Shown here in pieces: positions 8,801 through 15,213 of a stretch of 42,283 nt of DNA (the first letter of the stretch is position 1; the number at the start of each line of letters is the position of its first letter). Below the pieces are notes generated by a model that did no database searches, was not told where the DNA came from, and was given only the letters and a program-made list of their open reading frames with translations. The DNA is from JBMNOI01 sp050942995 (GTDB taxonomy: Bacteria > Chloroflexota > Anaerolineae > UBA1429), in contig JBMNOI010000012.1 of assembly GCA_050942995.1 (NCBI GenBank), positions 1-42,283 of the forward strand. The letters are read 5' to 3'. The position numbers and the translations under genes are program-made.

Positions 8801-10119
8801 TGGTGGCGGCCCGTACGGTGGAGCTGCGCCAGACCAACGAACGCCTTCAGGCCGAGGTGGTCGAGCGTGGACGCGCGGAGGAGATGCTTCGCCAGGTAGC
8901 CGGCCGATTGCGGGTGACGAATCAGCGGTTGATCACCATGAGCCGTGTGGGGCTCAAGGTGCAACAGACGCTACAATCGGACGATATCTATGATGTGGTG
9001 ACGGAAGAACTACGCAAGATGGGCTTTAACTCATTGATCCTCTTGCGCGATGCCGGGGTATTCGTGCCGCGTCATGCCTCGATTGACCGGCAACAATTGG
9101 AGCGCCTGGGCGCGCTGAGCGGCATCACCGAGTGTGTCCATATCCCTGTAGAGATTCCGATATTGCGCGAGGCCGTCGAACTGGGGCGAACGCTCTATCT
9201 GCCCGATGCGTTGGCGATGTTCGACCAGGTGCTGCCGTCCAGGATAACGGATGATTTTCGAGATGAGATCATGCGTCTGGGGCTGACCCGGGCGATATGC
9301 GCGCCCTTGACGGGGCAGGCCGGTCTGGTCGGACTGCTTTGCATCTTTGCGGCCGATCTGGGACAGGGTGACGAGCCGGCCATCTCGGTCATCGCTCACC
9401 AGTTGTCCATCGCAGTAGAGAATGCGACGCTGTTCCAGGCGGTTGCCAGGCAGAGAGAAGAGTTGCGGGCATTGACCGGCCGGTTGGCCGAGGCCGAAGA
9501 GAGCGAGCGGCGGCGGGTGGCTCAGGAATTGCACGACCAGGTCGGTCAGACGTTGAGCGTGCTGGGAATCAACCTGAGTTTTCTGCGAGCACAGATGCCC
9601 GCCGAGCTGCTCGATACGATGGGGTCGCACCTGGACGACTCGATGGGTTTGCTGGAGCAGGCCATCGATCGCACACGCAACGTCATGGCCGATCTGAGGC
9701 CGCCGGTGCTGGATGATTACGGCCTGGTGGCCGCGCTGCGCTGGTATGGCGTGCAGTTTGCCACGCGCACGGGGATCAGCGTAAATATCGAGGGGACAGA
9801 GCCCTCTCCTCGATTGGACGCCCCTGTCGAGATCGGTCTGTTTCGTATTGCTCAGGAGGCTCTTACCAATGTGGCGAAACATGCCCGGGCCAGGAACGTG
9901 ACGATCACAGTGAATGAGGATGAGGATCGGGGCGTGTTATGCCTCACCGTGGTGGATGATGGTATCGGTTTTAATCCAATCAAGCCGGATGAACGGAACG
10001 ATCATCGTGGCTGGGGACTGCTCAGCATGAACGAGCGGGCAGAGGCGGTGGGTGGTCGTTTACATATTGAATCCAGTCCGGGCAAAGGGACCCAGCTGGT
10101 GGTGGAGGTGAAGCAATGA
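5860..10119 (+). CDS. Membrane multi-PAS/GAF sensor histidine kinase (NarL family)
   Basis: A 1419-residue sensor kinase. Residues about 20-268 contain roughly eight hydrophobic segments forming a membrane sensory domain. Five PAS domains follow (about 290-406, 432-546, 577-686, 709-821, 847-959), several with PAC-type endings such as DITRRK, DITEQR and LDITERV. A coiled coil (966-1024) leads to a GAF domain (1026-1194). The kinase core is HisKA_3 type, with phospho-acceptor His1225 in QELHDQVGQTL, then a full HATPase (N box QEALTNVAKHA, G1 VDDGIGF, G2 GWGLLSM, GKGTQL). It overlaps the regulator gene by ATGA, so this is its cognate partner. A GTG at 5836 would add eight residues; ATG 5860 is chosen. 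It probably integrates membrane, redox or small-ligand cues; the signal is unknown. Confidence 0.9.
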   Translation: MANVATDPENGTTSFELARVNTQVVWIVPLFFAIIVLFRVLTPDAIWYVPGLPGFLDFLLVAIPCAVLAFISGRSYLTNGSLVILFFGSAQLILSGAAAASGWLHYDGAPGEADTVYYLGFAAAGVLHVLAAIRLLVGGRSDRTTRRAPVLTLAYLIALLCAAGLIGFGVAGGLPPFLAARGGPQLFRQVVIGDTIVLFAVSAVVTGLWHSRTHRPFLFWYALAGGMVAVGLVGALISGGVGHATLWLGRVAQYVGIGFFALTIRGVRRNMDARGVRMSDVMALFFREAEANYAALIETATDAIISFGQRGEILLWNSAAERIFGYRRDEALGMNVSRLVAPEASQSVAGDDAIMFAEAGQNTLLGRTLEIKAQRKDGTVFPAELSRSVRKTDYGWVGTYIVRDITRRKEGEAEREQLLADVERQAGELESMIESIANAVVIFDRDARVVRVNSAARAMFGHCYENGQLSFVGQTNSLVLYAADRRPVSPENAPVTRALRGETVRGVPYRVSAPDGGEPLWVSVSSAPIRDGTGEVSGAVFTATDITEQRRLLQRAEEQKQREGELARALAYERDMLQAIMENTHTHLVYFDANFCFVRANAAYVQGSGYTYEKLIGRNHFDLFPDAANEEIFRRVRETGQPVSYHARPFVYPDRPDMGVTFWDWTLVPIKNIDGAVEGLVLSLLDVTERVRGAQERERLLRENRQQRVFLQRLVEDAPVAIGVVTALDHRLELTNPAFETIPGAFRRPMMGRTLSEALPATMLDDVTQPIEDAVRTGRTSSIRAYRMNLGPGYEDTYWDVDYVPLKAADETVDRVLVLARDVTDMVHSRKQLEDLAAQVAEEHSFLRAVMDSAPEGVVVLDAMGRVTMANHAADQLLGRNGAWKDDEGRIVLTFYHPDGRPYDPRDLPPLRSATEARTYSNVEMAILRPDGERRELLMNSVPLLSSDDRPSGAVAAFLDITERVRAEKELQRHREHLEELVAARTVELRQTNERLQAEVVERGRAEEMLRQVAGRLRVTNQRLITMSRVGLKVQQTLQSDDIYDVVTEELRKMGFNSLILLRDAGVFVPRHASIDRQQLERLGALSGITECVHIPVEIPILREAVELGRTLYLPDALAMFDQVLPSRITDDFRDEIMRLGLTRAICAPLTGQAGLVGLLCIFAADLGQGDEPAISVIAHQLSIAVENATLFQAVARQREELRALTGRLAEAEESERRRVAQELHDQVGQTLSVLGINLSFLRAQMPAELLDTMGSHLDDSMGLLEQAIDRTRNVMADLRPPVLDDYGLVAALRWYGVQFATRTGISVNIEGTEPSPRLDAPVEIGLFRIAQEALTNVAKHARARNVTITVNEDEDRGVLCLTVVDDGIGFNPIKPDERNDHRGWGLLSMNERAEAVGGRLHIESSPGKGTQLVVEVKQ

Positions 10120-10769
10120 CGATCACCGTCTTTTTGGCGGATGACCATGCCGTGTTGCGCGATGGATTGCGAATGCTGCTTCAAGCCGAGCCGGATATCG
10201 ATGTGGTGGCCGATGCGGCGAACGGGCGAGACGCGGTGGAGCGGGTGGTCAAATATCGCCCACAGATCGCGATCATTGATATTGCCATGCCCGAGTTGAA
10301 CGGGATCGAGGCGGCCCAACAGATCGGTGAGTTGAGTCCGGAAACACAGGTGCTCATTCTGTCCATGCACTCTTCATCGGAGCACATATTCCGCGCGCTT
10401 CAGGCCGGCGCCCGGGGGTACCTGCTCAAAGAGTCGGCCGGGGGCGAAGTCGTCGATGCGGTGCGGACGGTCCATTCGGGGCGCCTCTATCTCAGTCGCA
10501 AGATCTCGGACGTGGTGAGTGAACGTTATGTGCTGGGCGAGGATGGCGAGGAGGCCAAGAGCCCGTTGATGCGATTGAGCGTCCGCGAGCGTGAAGTTCT
10601 ACAGCTTGTCGTCGAGGGGAAATCGAGCGCCGAAATTGCCGAGACCCTGGCGCTTTCGCCCAAGACGGTCGAGACCTATCGCAGTCGGCTGATGCAAAAA
10701 CTCGGTATCGACGATTTGCCGACTCTGGTCAAGTTTGCCATTCAGCATGGTCTGACAACGCTACAATAA
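10116..10769 (+). CDS. NarL/FixJ-family response regulator
   Basis: A 217-residue regulator with an N-terminal receiver domain: acidic pocket ADDH near residue 9, phospho-acceptor Asp55 in IIDIAMPELNG, Ser/Thr switch in LILSMHSSSEH, and Lys in YLLKES. A linker leads to a complete LuxR-type helix-turn-helix at about 155-212 (LSVREREVLQLVVEGKSSAE then SPKTVETYRSRLMQKLGI). Its ATG overlaps the kinase stop by four bases, as expected for a kinase/regulator pair. Its targets are not known. Palindromes at 11000-11040 and repeats at 12209-12238 are candidate sites in the same neighbourhood, but nothing in the sequence ties them to this regulator. Confidence 0.93.
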   Translation: MTITVFLADDHAVLRDGLRMLLQAEPDIDVVADAANGRDAVERVVKYRPQIAIIDIAMPELNGIEAAQQIGELSPETQVLILSMHSSSEHIFRALQAGARGYLLKESAGGEVVDAVRTVHSGRLYLSRKISDVVSERYVLGEDGEEAKSPLMRLSVREREVLQLVVEGKSSAEIAETLALSPKTVETYRSRLMQKLGIDDLPTLVKFAIQHGLTTLQ

Positions 10770-10880
10770 ACAGAACAACAAGTCGACCGATCGAGATCTA
10801 TCGCCTTTCGAGGAGAGTGCGCTGCGCCGAAAAGAGCGGCTGCTTGCATTGTCCTTGAAGGGCGATTATCTTTCTCGGGG

Positions 10881-10927
10881 TAGCCGAAGGGCTAAAGGTC
10901 CGGCGGAATAGGCAGCACAACTGCCGG
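10881..10927 (+). other. Possible structured RNA or switch element
   Basis: A GC-rich patch about 110 bases after the regulator gene has a TAGCC-GAAG-GGCTA hairpin (10881-10894). Two stems that cannot form together follow: CCGGC (10900-10904) with GCCGG (10923-10927), or GGCAG (10911-10915) with CTGCC (10921-10925). I cannot match it to a known riboswitch consensus. It lies in a 485-base gap without a gene. A weak GTCCTT/AAGGAC hairpin (10968-10983) is the only terminator candidate after the regulator. Confidence 0.3.
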
Positions 10928-10999
10928 GCAAAGCACACACCTCTTTCCACTCTACTCTATAACCCTTGTCCTTCCTTAAGGACCTTTGATTCACGTATG

Positions 11000-11040
11000 T
11001 CAGGTAATACCTGATTCCTCTTGTCAAAGATTCCTGACAA
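11000..11040. promoter_or_regulatory. Two adjacent palindromes, candidate operator
   Basis: TCAGGTA-A-TACCTGA (11000-11014) is a perfect inverted repeat. TTGTCA and TGACAA (11021-11026 and 11035-11040) form a second one with an 8-base centre. They lie 215-255 bases before the small gene at 11255, and no other gene is near. The arrangement suggests binding of dimeric regulators. Confidence 0.45.
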
Positions 11041-11254
11041 AAGGTGCCAAACTCTCCCCGCATACGAAATCATAATCTCATGCTAGAATAACCGAGAAAC
11101 AACGTAAAACCCCACCAACCCTGAGGGGTGGCTCGTGTGGATGGCTGTGGCTTGTACGATCATCGGAGCAGCGCATGGTGGCCTCAACGCGACGGACAGT
11201 GATTCGCACACAAAAATGTTGGCGATGAATCGTCCAGAAGCGAAAGGAGGCGGC

Positions 11255-11473
11255 GTGGACACGCTTTCGATAAGGAATGCCCGGCTCGATGATCATGTGA
11301 CGGTCGAATTCATCCAGATGCTGCGTCGAGCAGAAGCTCTAGGGCGTCGAGATGGAGATGAAGAACTGGCCGAGTCTTTGCGTTGGTGGACCGACCATCT
11401 GGCCGAGGTGCTGGGAGTGGAAGTGACAGAACACGACAGCATCCCTTGCCTTTCCGATCTCTGGCTGGGTTAG
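11255..11473 (+). CDS. Small conserved-looking protein of unknown function, WLG type (copy B)
   Basis: A 72-residue soluble protein, homologous to the product of the gene at 3871. Shared positions include V-T near residue 15, the hydrophobic spacing of a first helix, G at its end, then L-A-E-S-L-R-W-W and L-x-x-x-L in a second helix, and the last residues S-D-L-W-L-G (S-E-M-W-L-G in the other copy). I chose the GTG at 11255 because AGGAGG ends four bases before it and the product then matches copy A in length; the frame stays open to 11135. It lies between the first kinase/regulator pair and spoVS, which makes a role in that signalling block plausible. No function is known to me. Confidence 0.72.
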   Translation: MDTLSIRNARLDDHVTVEFIQMLRRAEALGRRDGDEELAESLRWWTDHLAEVLGVEVTEHDSIPCLSDLWLG

Positions 11474-11660
11474 GCCGTACGCAAGATAAAGCCAGATGGG
11501 TCGCAAGCGGTGCCCTGATCGTGCTTGTTTGACAACAAAACCGATCGTAGTCGCATCGGTGAAGGTCTCTCACGAGTGTGTTGCGCCCTGATGTGCCGCT
11601 CGTTGGAGATAGATCGTAGGTCTCGTAATCTGACTGACAGCGAAAAGGAGTGTTAACCCC

Positions 11661-11957
11661 ATGGAAACGCTTGAGATGCCAGTACGCACGGAAGCTCAGC
11701 AGATGCTCAAAGTGTCCGCGCGCTCTCGGACGACGGCCGTGGCAGGAGCCATCGCCGGCGTGATTCGAGAGTCCGGGCGGGCCGAGCTGCAGGCGATTGG
11801 GGCCGGTGCGGTCAACCAGGCCACCAAGGCGGTCGCTATCGCGCGCTCGTACTTGGCTCTTGACGGGTTCGATGTGATCTGTATCCCCGCGTTCACGGCG
11901 GTAGAGATCTCGGATCAAGAGCGAACGGCGCTCAAGTTCATTGTGGAGCCTCGCTAG
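11661..11957 (+). CDS. spoVS: Stage V sporulation protein S (SpoVS)
   Basis: A 98-residue protein whose residues 15-98 match SpoVS almost position for position: MLKVSARS, then VAGAIAGVIRESGRAELQAIGAGAVNQATKAVAIARSYLA, and finally FDVICIPAFTAVEISDQERTALKFIVEPR. SpoVS is a small nucleic-acid-binding protein of the Alba-like fold. It is needed for spore coat and cortex maturation in Bacillus, but is also common in non-sporulating Deinococcus-Thermus and Chloroflexota, where its role is unclear. The ATG at 11661 has AAGGAG about 11 bases upstream and adds about 12 residues compared with Bacillus. No other sporulation gene is in the window, and it sits between two sensor kinase systems. Confidence 0.95.
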   Translation: METLEMPVRTEAQQMLKVSARSRTTAVAGAIAGVIRESGRAELQAIGAGAVNQATKAVAIARSYLALDGFDVICIPAFTAVEISDQERTALKFIVEPR

Positions 11958-12054
11958 ACTGTTCTGGCAGGGTTCCAGTAGAAGGTCAAGCCCGAGTTCA
12001 GGTGCCCGTTTCATGGGGTAGCAACGCTCGGAGACCAGAAATCTGCAAGCCTTG

Positions 12055-12088
12055 CCAGCGGTCATGAACAAGACCGCTGGCATTTTAT
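12055..12088 (+). terminator. Rho-independent terminator after spoVS
   Basis: A perfect 9-bp stem (CCAGCGGTC/GACCGCTGG) with an 8-base loop, followed by CATTTTAT. Confidence 0.75.
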
Positions 12089-12144
12089 CGGATCGCGCCG
12101 GGATCGTCGAACAGAGTCGGGCGACAGGCGTGCGCCGGGTAACG

Positions 12145-12172
12145 AGGGAGCGAGTTGGCCGCTCCCTCTCTT
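12145..12172 (+). terminator. Second hairpin downstream of spoVS
   Basis: AGGGAGCG and CGCTCCCT form an 8-bp stem around a 7-base loop, followed by CTCTT. It may back up the terminator at 12055. The T run is poor. Confidence 0.35.
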
Positions 12173-12208
12173 GCCGAATCCGGACCGAATAACAACTGAA
12201 TAGAAGAT

Positions 12209-12252
12209 CTTAACGATTTTGTAACCTGAGTGTTACCTGAAGATGCTATACT
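12209..12252 (+). promoter_or_regulatory. Promoter with three Pho-box-like tandem repeats
   Basis: Three 8-base units start exactly 11 bases apart: CTTAACGA (12209), TGTAACCT (12220) and TGTTACCT (12231). A -10 box TATACT follows at 12247. Three 8-mers separated by 3 bases is the layout described for cyanobacterial PHO boxes (consensus near CTTAACCT), and PhoB/PhoP-type regulators elsewhere also bind 11-base repeats. There is no good -35 box, as in activator-dependent promoters. The start near 12259 would make a leader of about 415 bases before the second kinase. Confidence 0.55.
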
Positions 12253-12589
12253 GGCTACGATGGGATCTTCCCATCCACCCCATACGACGGTGCTTGAATC
12301 ATACAAGGGGTCTGAGTGCGATAGAGCGATGCCCGATTCGGCTTGAGCGGGACAATGTCGCCGTTTCATCATCGCACTGGGGAATCTGGGTGCTACCGTC
12401 ATTGCTTTCACTACTCTGTCATCGAACGTCATCCTCCAAGTGCCCTTCAGGGTGCCTCAGTCAGTTCCGATCAACCCTTCGGTGCCTTATACCTATCGCC
12501 ATGTTTCGAACAACTGATGAAATGTGGCACTCCATCGCAGCACATGATACCGGTGCGGCCTTTCGGGCAAGCACTGACAACCGGTTGCC

Positions 12590-12609
12590 GGTCTGCTGGC
12601 CAGCAGACC
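12590..12609. promoter_or_regulatory. Perfect 20-bp palindrome, candidate operator
   Basis: GGTCTGCTGG is followed directly by its reverse complement, with no spacer. It lies 65 bases before the second kinase start, inside its presumed leader. The lack of a loop favours a protein site over an RNA hairpin. The remainder of the 11958-12674 gap holds no credible gene. Confidence 0.5.
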
Positions 12610-12674
12610 GGGCTGAGATCGAGCGGATATCTTTTTACCCAAGACCGCGATCGGCCCTAACCTGAAGGACGACA

Positions 12675-14048
12675 TTGACAGAGGGCCGGCCAGCTGCAAA
12701 CGCATGCCTGCATCTGTCGTTGCAGGTGGGGCAGCATCGCAGCACACCAAGAGGGGTGATCACTGCCGTGCTCGACACCGGGAGGCAGTTACAGGAGGAG
12801 AGCCGATTCTATGAACCGGCTGCCGATCTATTCAGCCTACATGAAACCAATCGGCGGCTCGTCGCTTTCGTGCGGCTCGGAATCGCGCTCCAGGGAACGT
12901 TTCAGCTTGACGAAATCCACGACCTGACGGTCAATGCCCTCGCAGAGTGTGGGCTCTGTTCTATCGTCTTGATCCGAGATGGTGGACGGGTGCTTGCACG
13001 TCTCTCGTTCCCCCAGGTCGATCCCCTGGACGACATGGATCTTTCATGCAATGGGTCAGGCGAGATCATGTTCTCGCCCGATGACCCCGCTCTTGGCAAC
13101 CTTTTGCAGGTTACCGAGGTGTCGCATCTTGCCGACCCCATGCCCGTGATCGGGCGCGTGCTGACGGCGTACGACCTGTTCAGCCCTGTCGAGCTACATC
13201 GTCACATGAAGGAAATCGAGACTCAAGAGGCTATTGCGGTGCCCATCTCCGGGGGTGGTGCGCCCATGGGCCTCATTGTTTTGTGGGGAAAGGAGTGGAG
13301 TCGGGAGGACATTCGGTCTGTGGCGCTCGTTGCCGATCAGGTGAGCGCCGCCGTCGAGCATGCCCATTTCATGCAGGCGCTGCGCGCCGAGCAGGAACAG
13401 CTGCGCACGCTGGCCGCTCGTTTAATGGAGGTTCAGGAGCGTGAACGGCGCGAGATGATGCGCACGCTTCACGATCGCGTGGCTCAGAATCTGAGCGCCG
13501 TAGGGATCAATCTGAGCCTCGTCAAAGCGCAGATGTCCAGGACCTCGATGGAGCGTGTGGGCGCGCGTGTGGATGAGATCATGTCCCAGGTGGAGCATGT
13601 CACCGAGGATGTGCGGCGGGTGATGGCCGATCTGCATCCGCCGGTGCTGGACGACTATGGGCTGGTGACGGCATTGCGCTGGTATGGAGCGCAGTTTTCA
13701 ATCGAGAGCGGTATCGAGGTACAGATCCGCGAGAGCGAGCCTCTGCCGCGACTCATCGCATCGGTCGAGATCGCATTATTCCGCATTGTACAAGAAGCGC
13801 TGGCGAACGTTGCCAGGAATGGACGCGCGTCGCAGATATTCATCATGACCGAAGTGCGTGATGGACTGACCCGTCTGATCCTGAGCGATAACGCCGGCGG
13901 CTACGGTCTGATTAGCACCACAGATTGTGACGATGACCCGGGAGCTACGTTGCTGAGACTTGGTGAACGCGCTGAAGCGATAGGTGGTCGTTGCCGTATC
14001 GAAGTGGGTTCAGGTCGAAACATCCAGTTCGTCGTGGAGGTGGCATGA
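12675..14048 (+). CDS. GAF-domain sensor histidine kinase (NarL family), degenerate ATP lid
   Basis: A 457-residue soluble kinase: a GAF-like domain (about 60-235), then HisKA_3 with acceptor His266 in RTLHDRVAQNLSAVGINL, then HATPase. It closely parallels the last 400 residues of the kinase at 5860 (VMADLHPPVLDDYGLVTALRWYGAQF here, VMADLRPPVLDDYGLVAALRWYGVQF there), so it is probably a shortened duplicate. The N box survives (QEALANVARN), but G1 reads SDNAGGYG, the GWGLLSM lid is lost (ATLLRLGERAEAIGG) and GKGTQ has become GRNIQ. ATP use may be weak or absent. TTG 12675 gives the longest product; GTG at 12756 or 12768 are alternatives. Its stop overlaps the next regulator. Confidence 0.85.
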   Translation: MTEGRPAANACLHLSLQVGQHRSTPRGVITAVLDTGRQLQEESRFYEPAADLFSLHETNRRLVAFVRLGIALQGTFQLDEIHDLTVNALAECGLCSIVLIRDGGRVLARLSFPQVDPLDDMDLSCNGSGEIMFSPDDPALGNLLQVTEVSHLADPMPVIGRVLTAYDLFSPVELHRHMKEIETQEAIAVPISGGGAPMGLIVLWGKEWSREDIRSVALVADQVSAAVEHAHFMQALRAEQEQLRTLAARLMEVQERERREMMRTLHDRVAQNLSAVGINLSLVKAQMSRTSMERVGARVDEIMSQVEHVTEDVRRVMADLHPPVLDDYGLVTALRWYGAQFSIESGIEVQIRESEPLPRLIASVEIALFRIVQEALANVARNGRASQIFIMTEVRDGLTRLILSDNAGGYGLISTTDCDDDPGATLLRLGERAEAIGGRCRIEVGSGRNIQFVVEVA

Positions 14049-14584
14049 TGAGCGTTACCGTCTTTTTGGCCGATGACCATGCGGTGTTGCGGGAGGGATT
14101 GCGCCTGCTCTTATCCTCCGAGCCCGAGATCGAGGTGGTGGGCGAGGCAGCGAACGGGCGCGAGGCGGTGGAACGAGTGCCCGAGTGCTATCCCGATGTG
14201 GTGATTATGGATATCGCCATGCCCGAGATGAACGGGATCGAGGCGGCGCGGCAGATCGCCGACCTGTGTCCCGATACGCGGGTGCTGGTCTTGTCCATGT
14301 ATTCGTCGTCGGAGCATATCCTGCGCGCGCTGGAAGCCGGGGTGCGAGGATATTTGCTCAAGGAATCGGTGGGCACCGAGGTGGTGTCTGCCATTCATGC
14401 TGTCTGCGCAGGACGCTTTTATATGGGGCGCAAGATCGCCCACCTGATGTCAGAGCAGCAGGTACGGGCTGCTCATATGGCCTCTACGGCGATGCAGGCT
14501 TTGTCGGCAGTGAAAGCGCCGGTGTCAGCGGCTGCGTCCGAGCCCGAGCCGGCGCTATACAGCATGGCCGCCATGCTGGAGTAG
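14048..14584 (+). CDS. Response regulator with receiver domain only (helix-turn-helix lost)
   Basis: A 178-residue protein. Residues 1-127 are a receiver domain nearly collinear with the regulator at 10116: MSVTVFLADDHAVLREGL, phospho-acceptor Asp55 in IMDIAMPEMNGIEAA, LVLSMYSSSEH, and YLLKES. After MGRKIAHLMSEQQ the LuxR helix-turn-helix is missing and is replaced by about 50 Ala/Pro/Ser/Glu-rich residues ending SMAAMLE. It therefore cannot bind DNA in the usual way. It may act as a phosphate sink, a partner for the other regulator, or a protein-binding switch. An ATG at 14045 would overlap the kinase stop as ATGA; ATG 14048 matches the start of the first regulator. Confidence 0.87.
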   Translation: MSVTVFLADDHAVLREGLRLLLSSEPEIEVVGEAANGREAVERVPECYPDVVIMDIAMPEMNGIEAARQIADLCPDTRVLVLSMYSSSEHILRALEAGVRGYLLKESVGTEVVSAIHAVCAGRFYMGRKIAHLMSEQQVRAAHMASTAMQALSAVKAPVSAAASEPEPALYSMAAMLE

Positions 14585-14908
14585 GCATCTGGACGCTGAT
14601 CTTGCGTTACATAAAAGCTCGAGTGTAAAACCCAAATAGACCTTTTCGACCCGGTTCTTTTGTCCCTCGCATCGTGCCACATCTACTCTGTTGTCCGGAC
14701 TCTTTCTCTGTTGCCACGTCTTTGAGGTTCGTTTCCCTCCGGTGCCCGGTCAAAAAATCGAACGGTTGTGTGCCATCCTCGTGTCGGCTTGCCCCGACAG
14801 GGCCTGGCCTCCTGGTCGTTGTTGGGGGCATTCGGGCACGAGGCCGATGGCTCTTTTTCTGTTTCCCGGTCTATTATTCTCTTATTTGACAATAACCCCC
14901 GCATGTCA

Positions 14909-14937
14909 TTGACGGCCCCTCGTAATTATGTTATAAT
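14909..14937 (+). promoter_or_regulatory. Strong sigma70 promoter upstream of the PRC-barrel/BON gene
   Basis: TTGACG, 17 bases, perfect TATAAT. The start near 14944 leaves a leader of about 270 bases before the ATG at 15214. In the rest of the 14585-15213 gap I see only a weak bulged hairpin with five T at 14840-14857, a possible terminator of the preceding operon. Confidence 0.75.
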
Positions 14938-15213
14938 AATGATCAAGAATATATTGAATGACCACCCACCTCGGCGCCTCAATGCCTCGACTCTTGGGAG
15001 TGGCGGGGATATCACCTCCGGCGGCATTCCTCTACCCGCACAACGAATTGTACCTCAGGTCTAATTTCGTCATCCCTCTATCGCTCTGTACCCTGCCATC
15101 CTGTCTCTATCCCATGGGGCGCTGTGCCAGACATCGACAGTGCATCGCACCATCCCGACGTTTATCATCGGCGTTGTTCTGATCGATATGCCGATCATGA
15201 TAGGACGATCATA

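Noticed and set aside
10861..10945. A c-di-GMP-I (GEMM) riboswitch
   Set aside because: Individual words such as GGTAGCC and GCAAAGC are present, but the conserved order and the GNAA/receptor layout are not.
12243..12665. A 140-codon frame in the leader of kinase 2
   Set aside because: Cys/Arg/Pro-rich, no family resemblance, no ribosome site; the region carries a promoter and palindrome instead.
14607..14904. Several short overlapping frames (71-74 codons) in the 14585-15213 gap
   Set aside because: They overlap each other in different frames and strands, and the sequence resembles random translation. A promoter lies just downstream.
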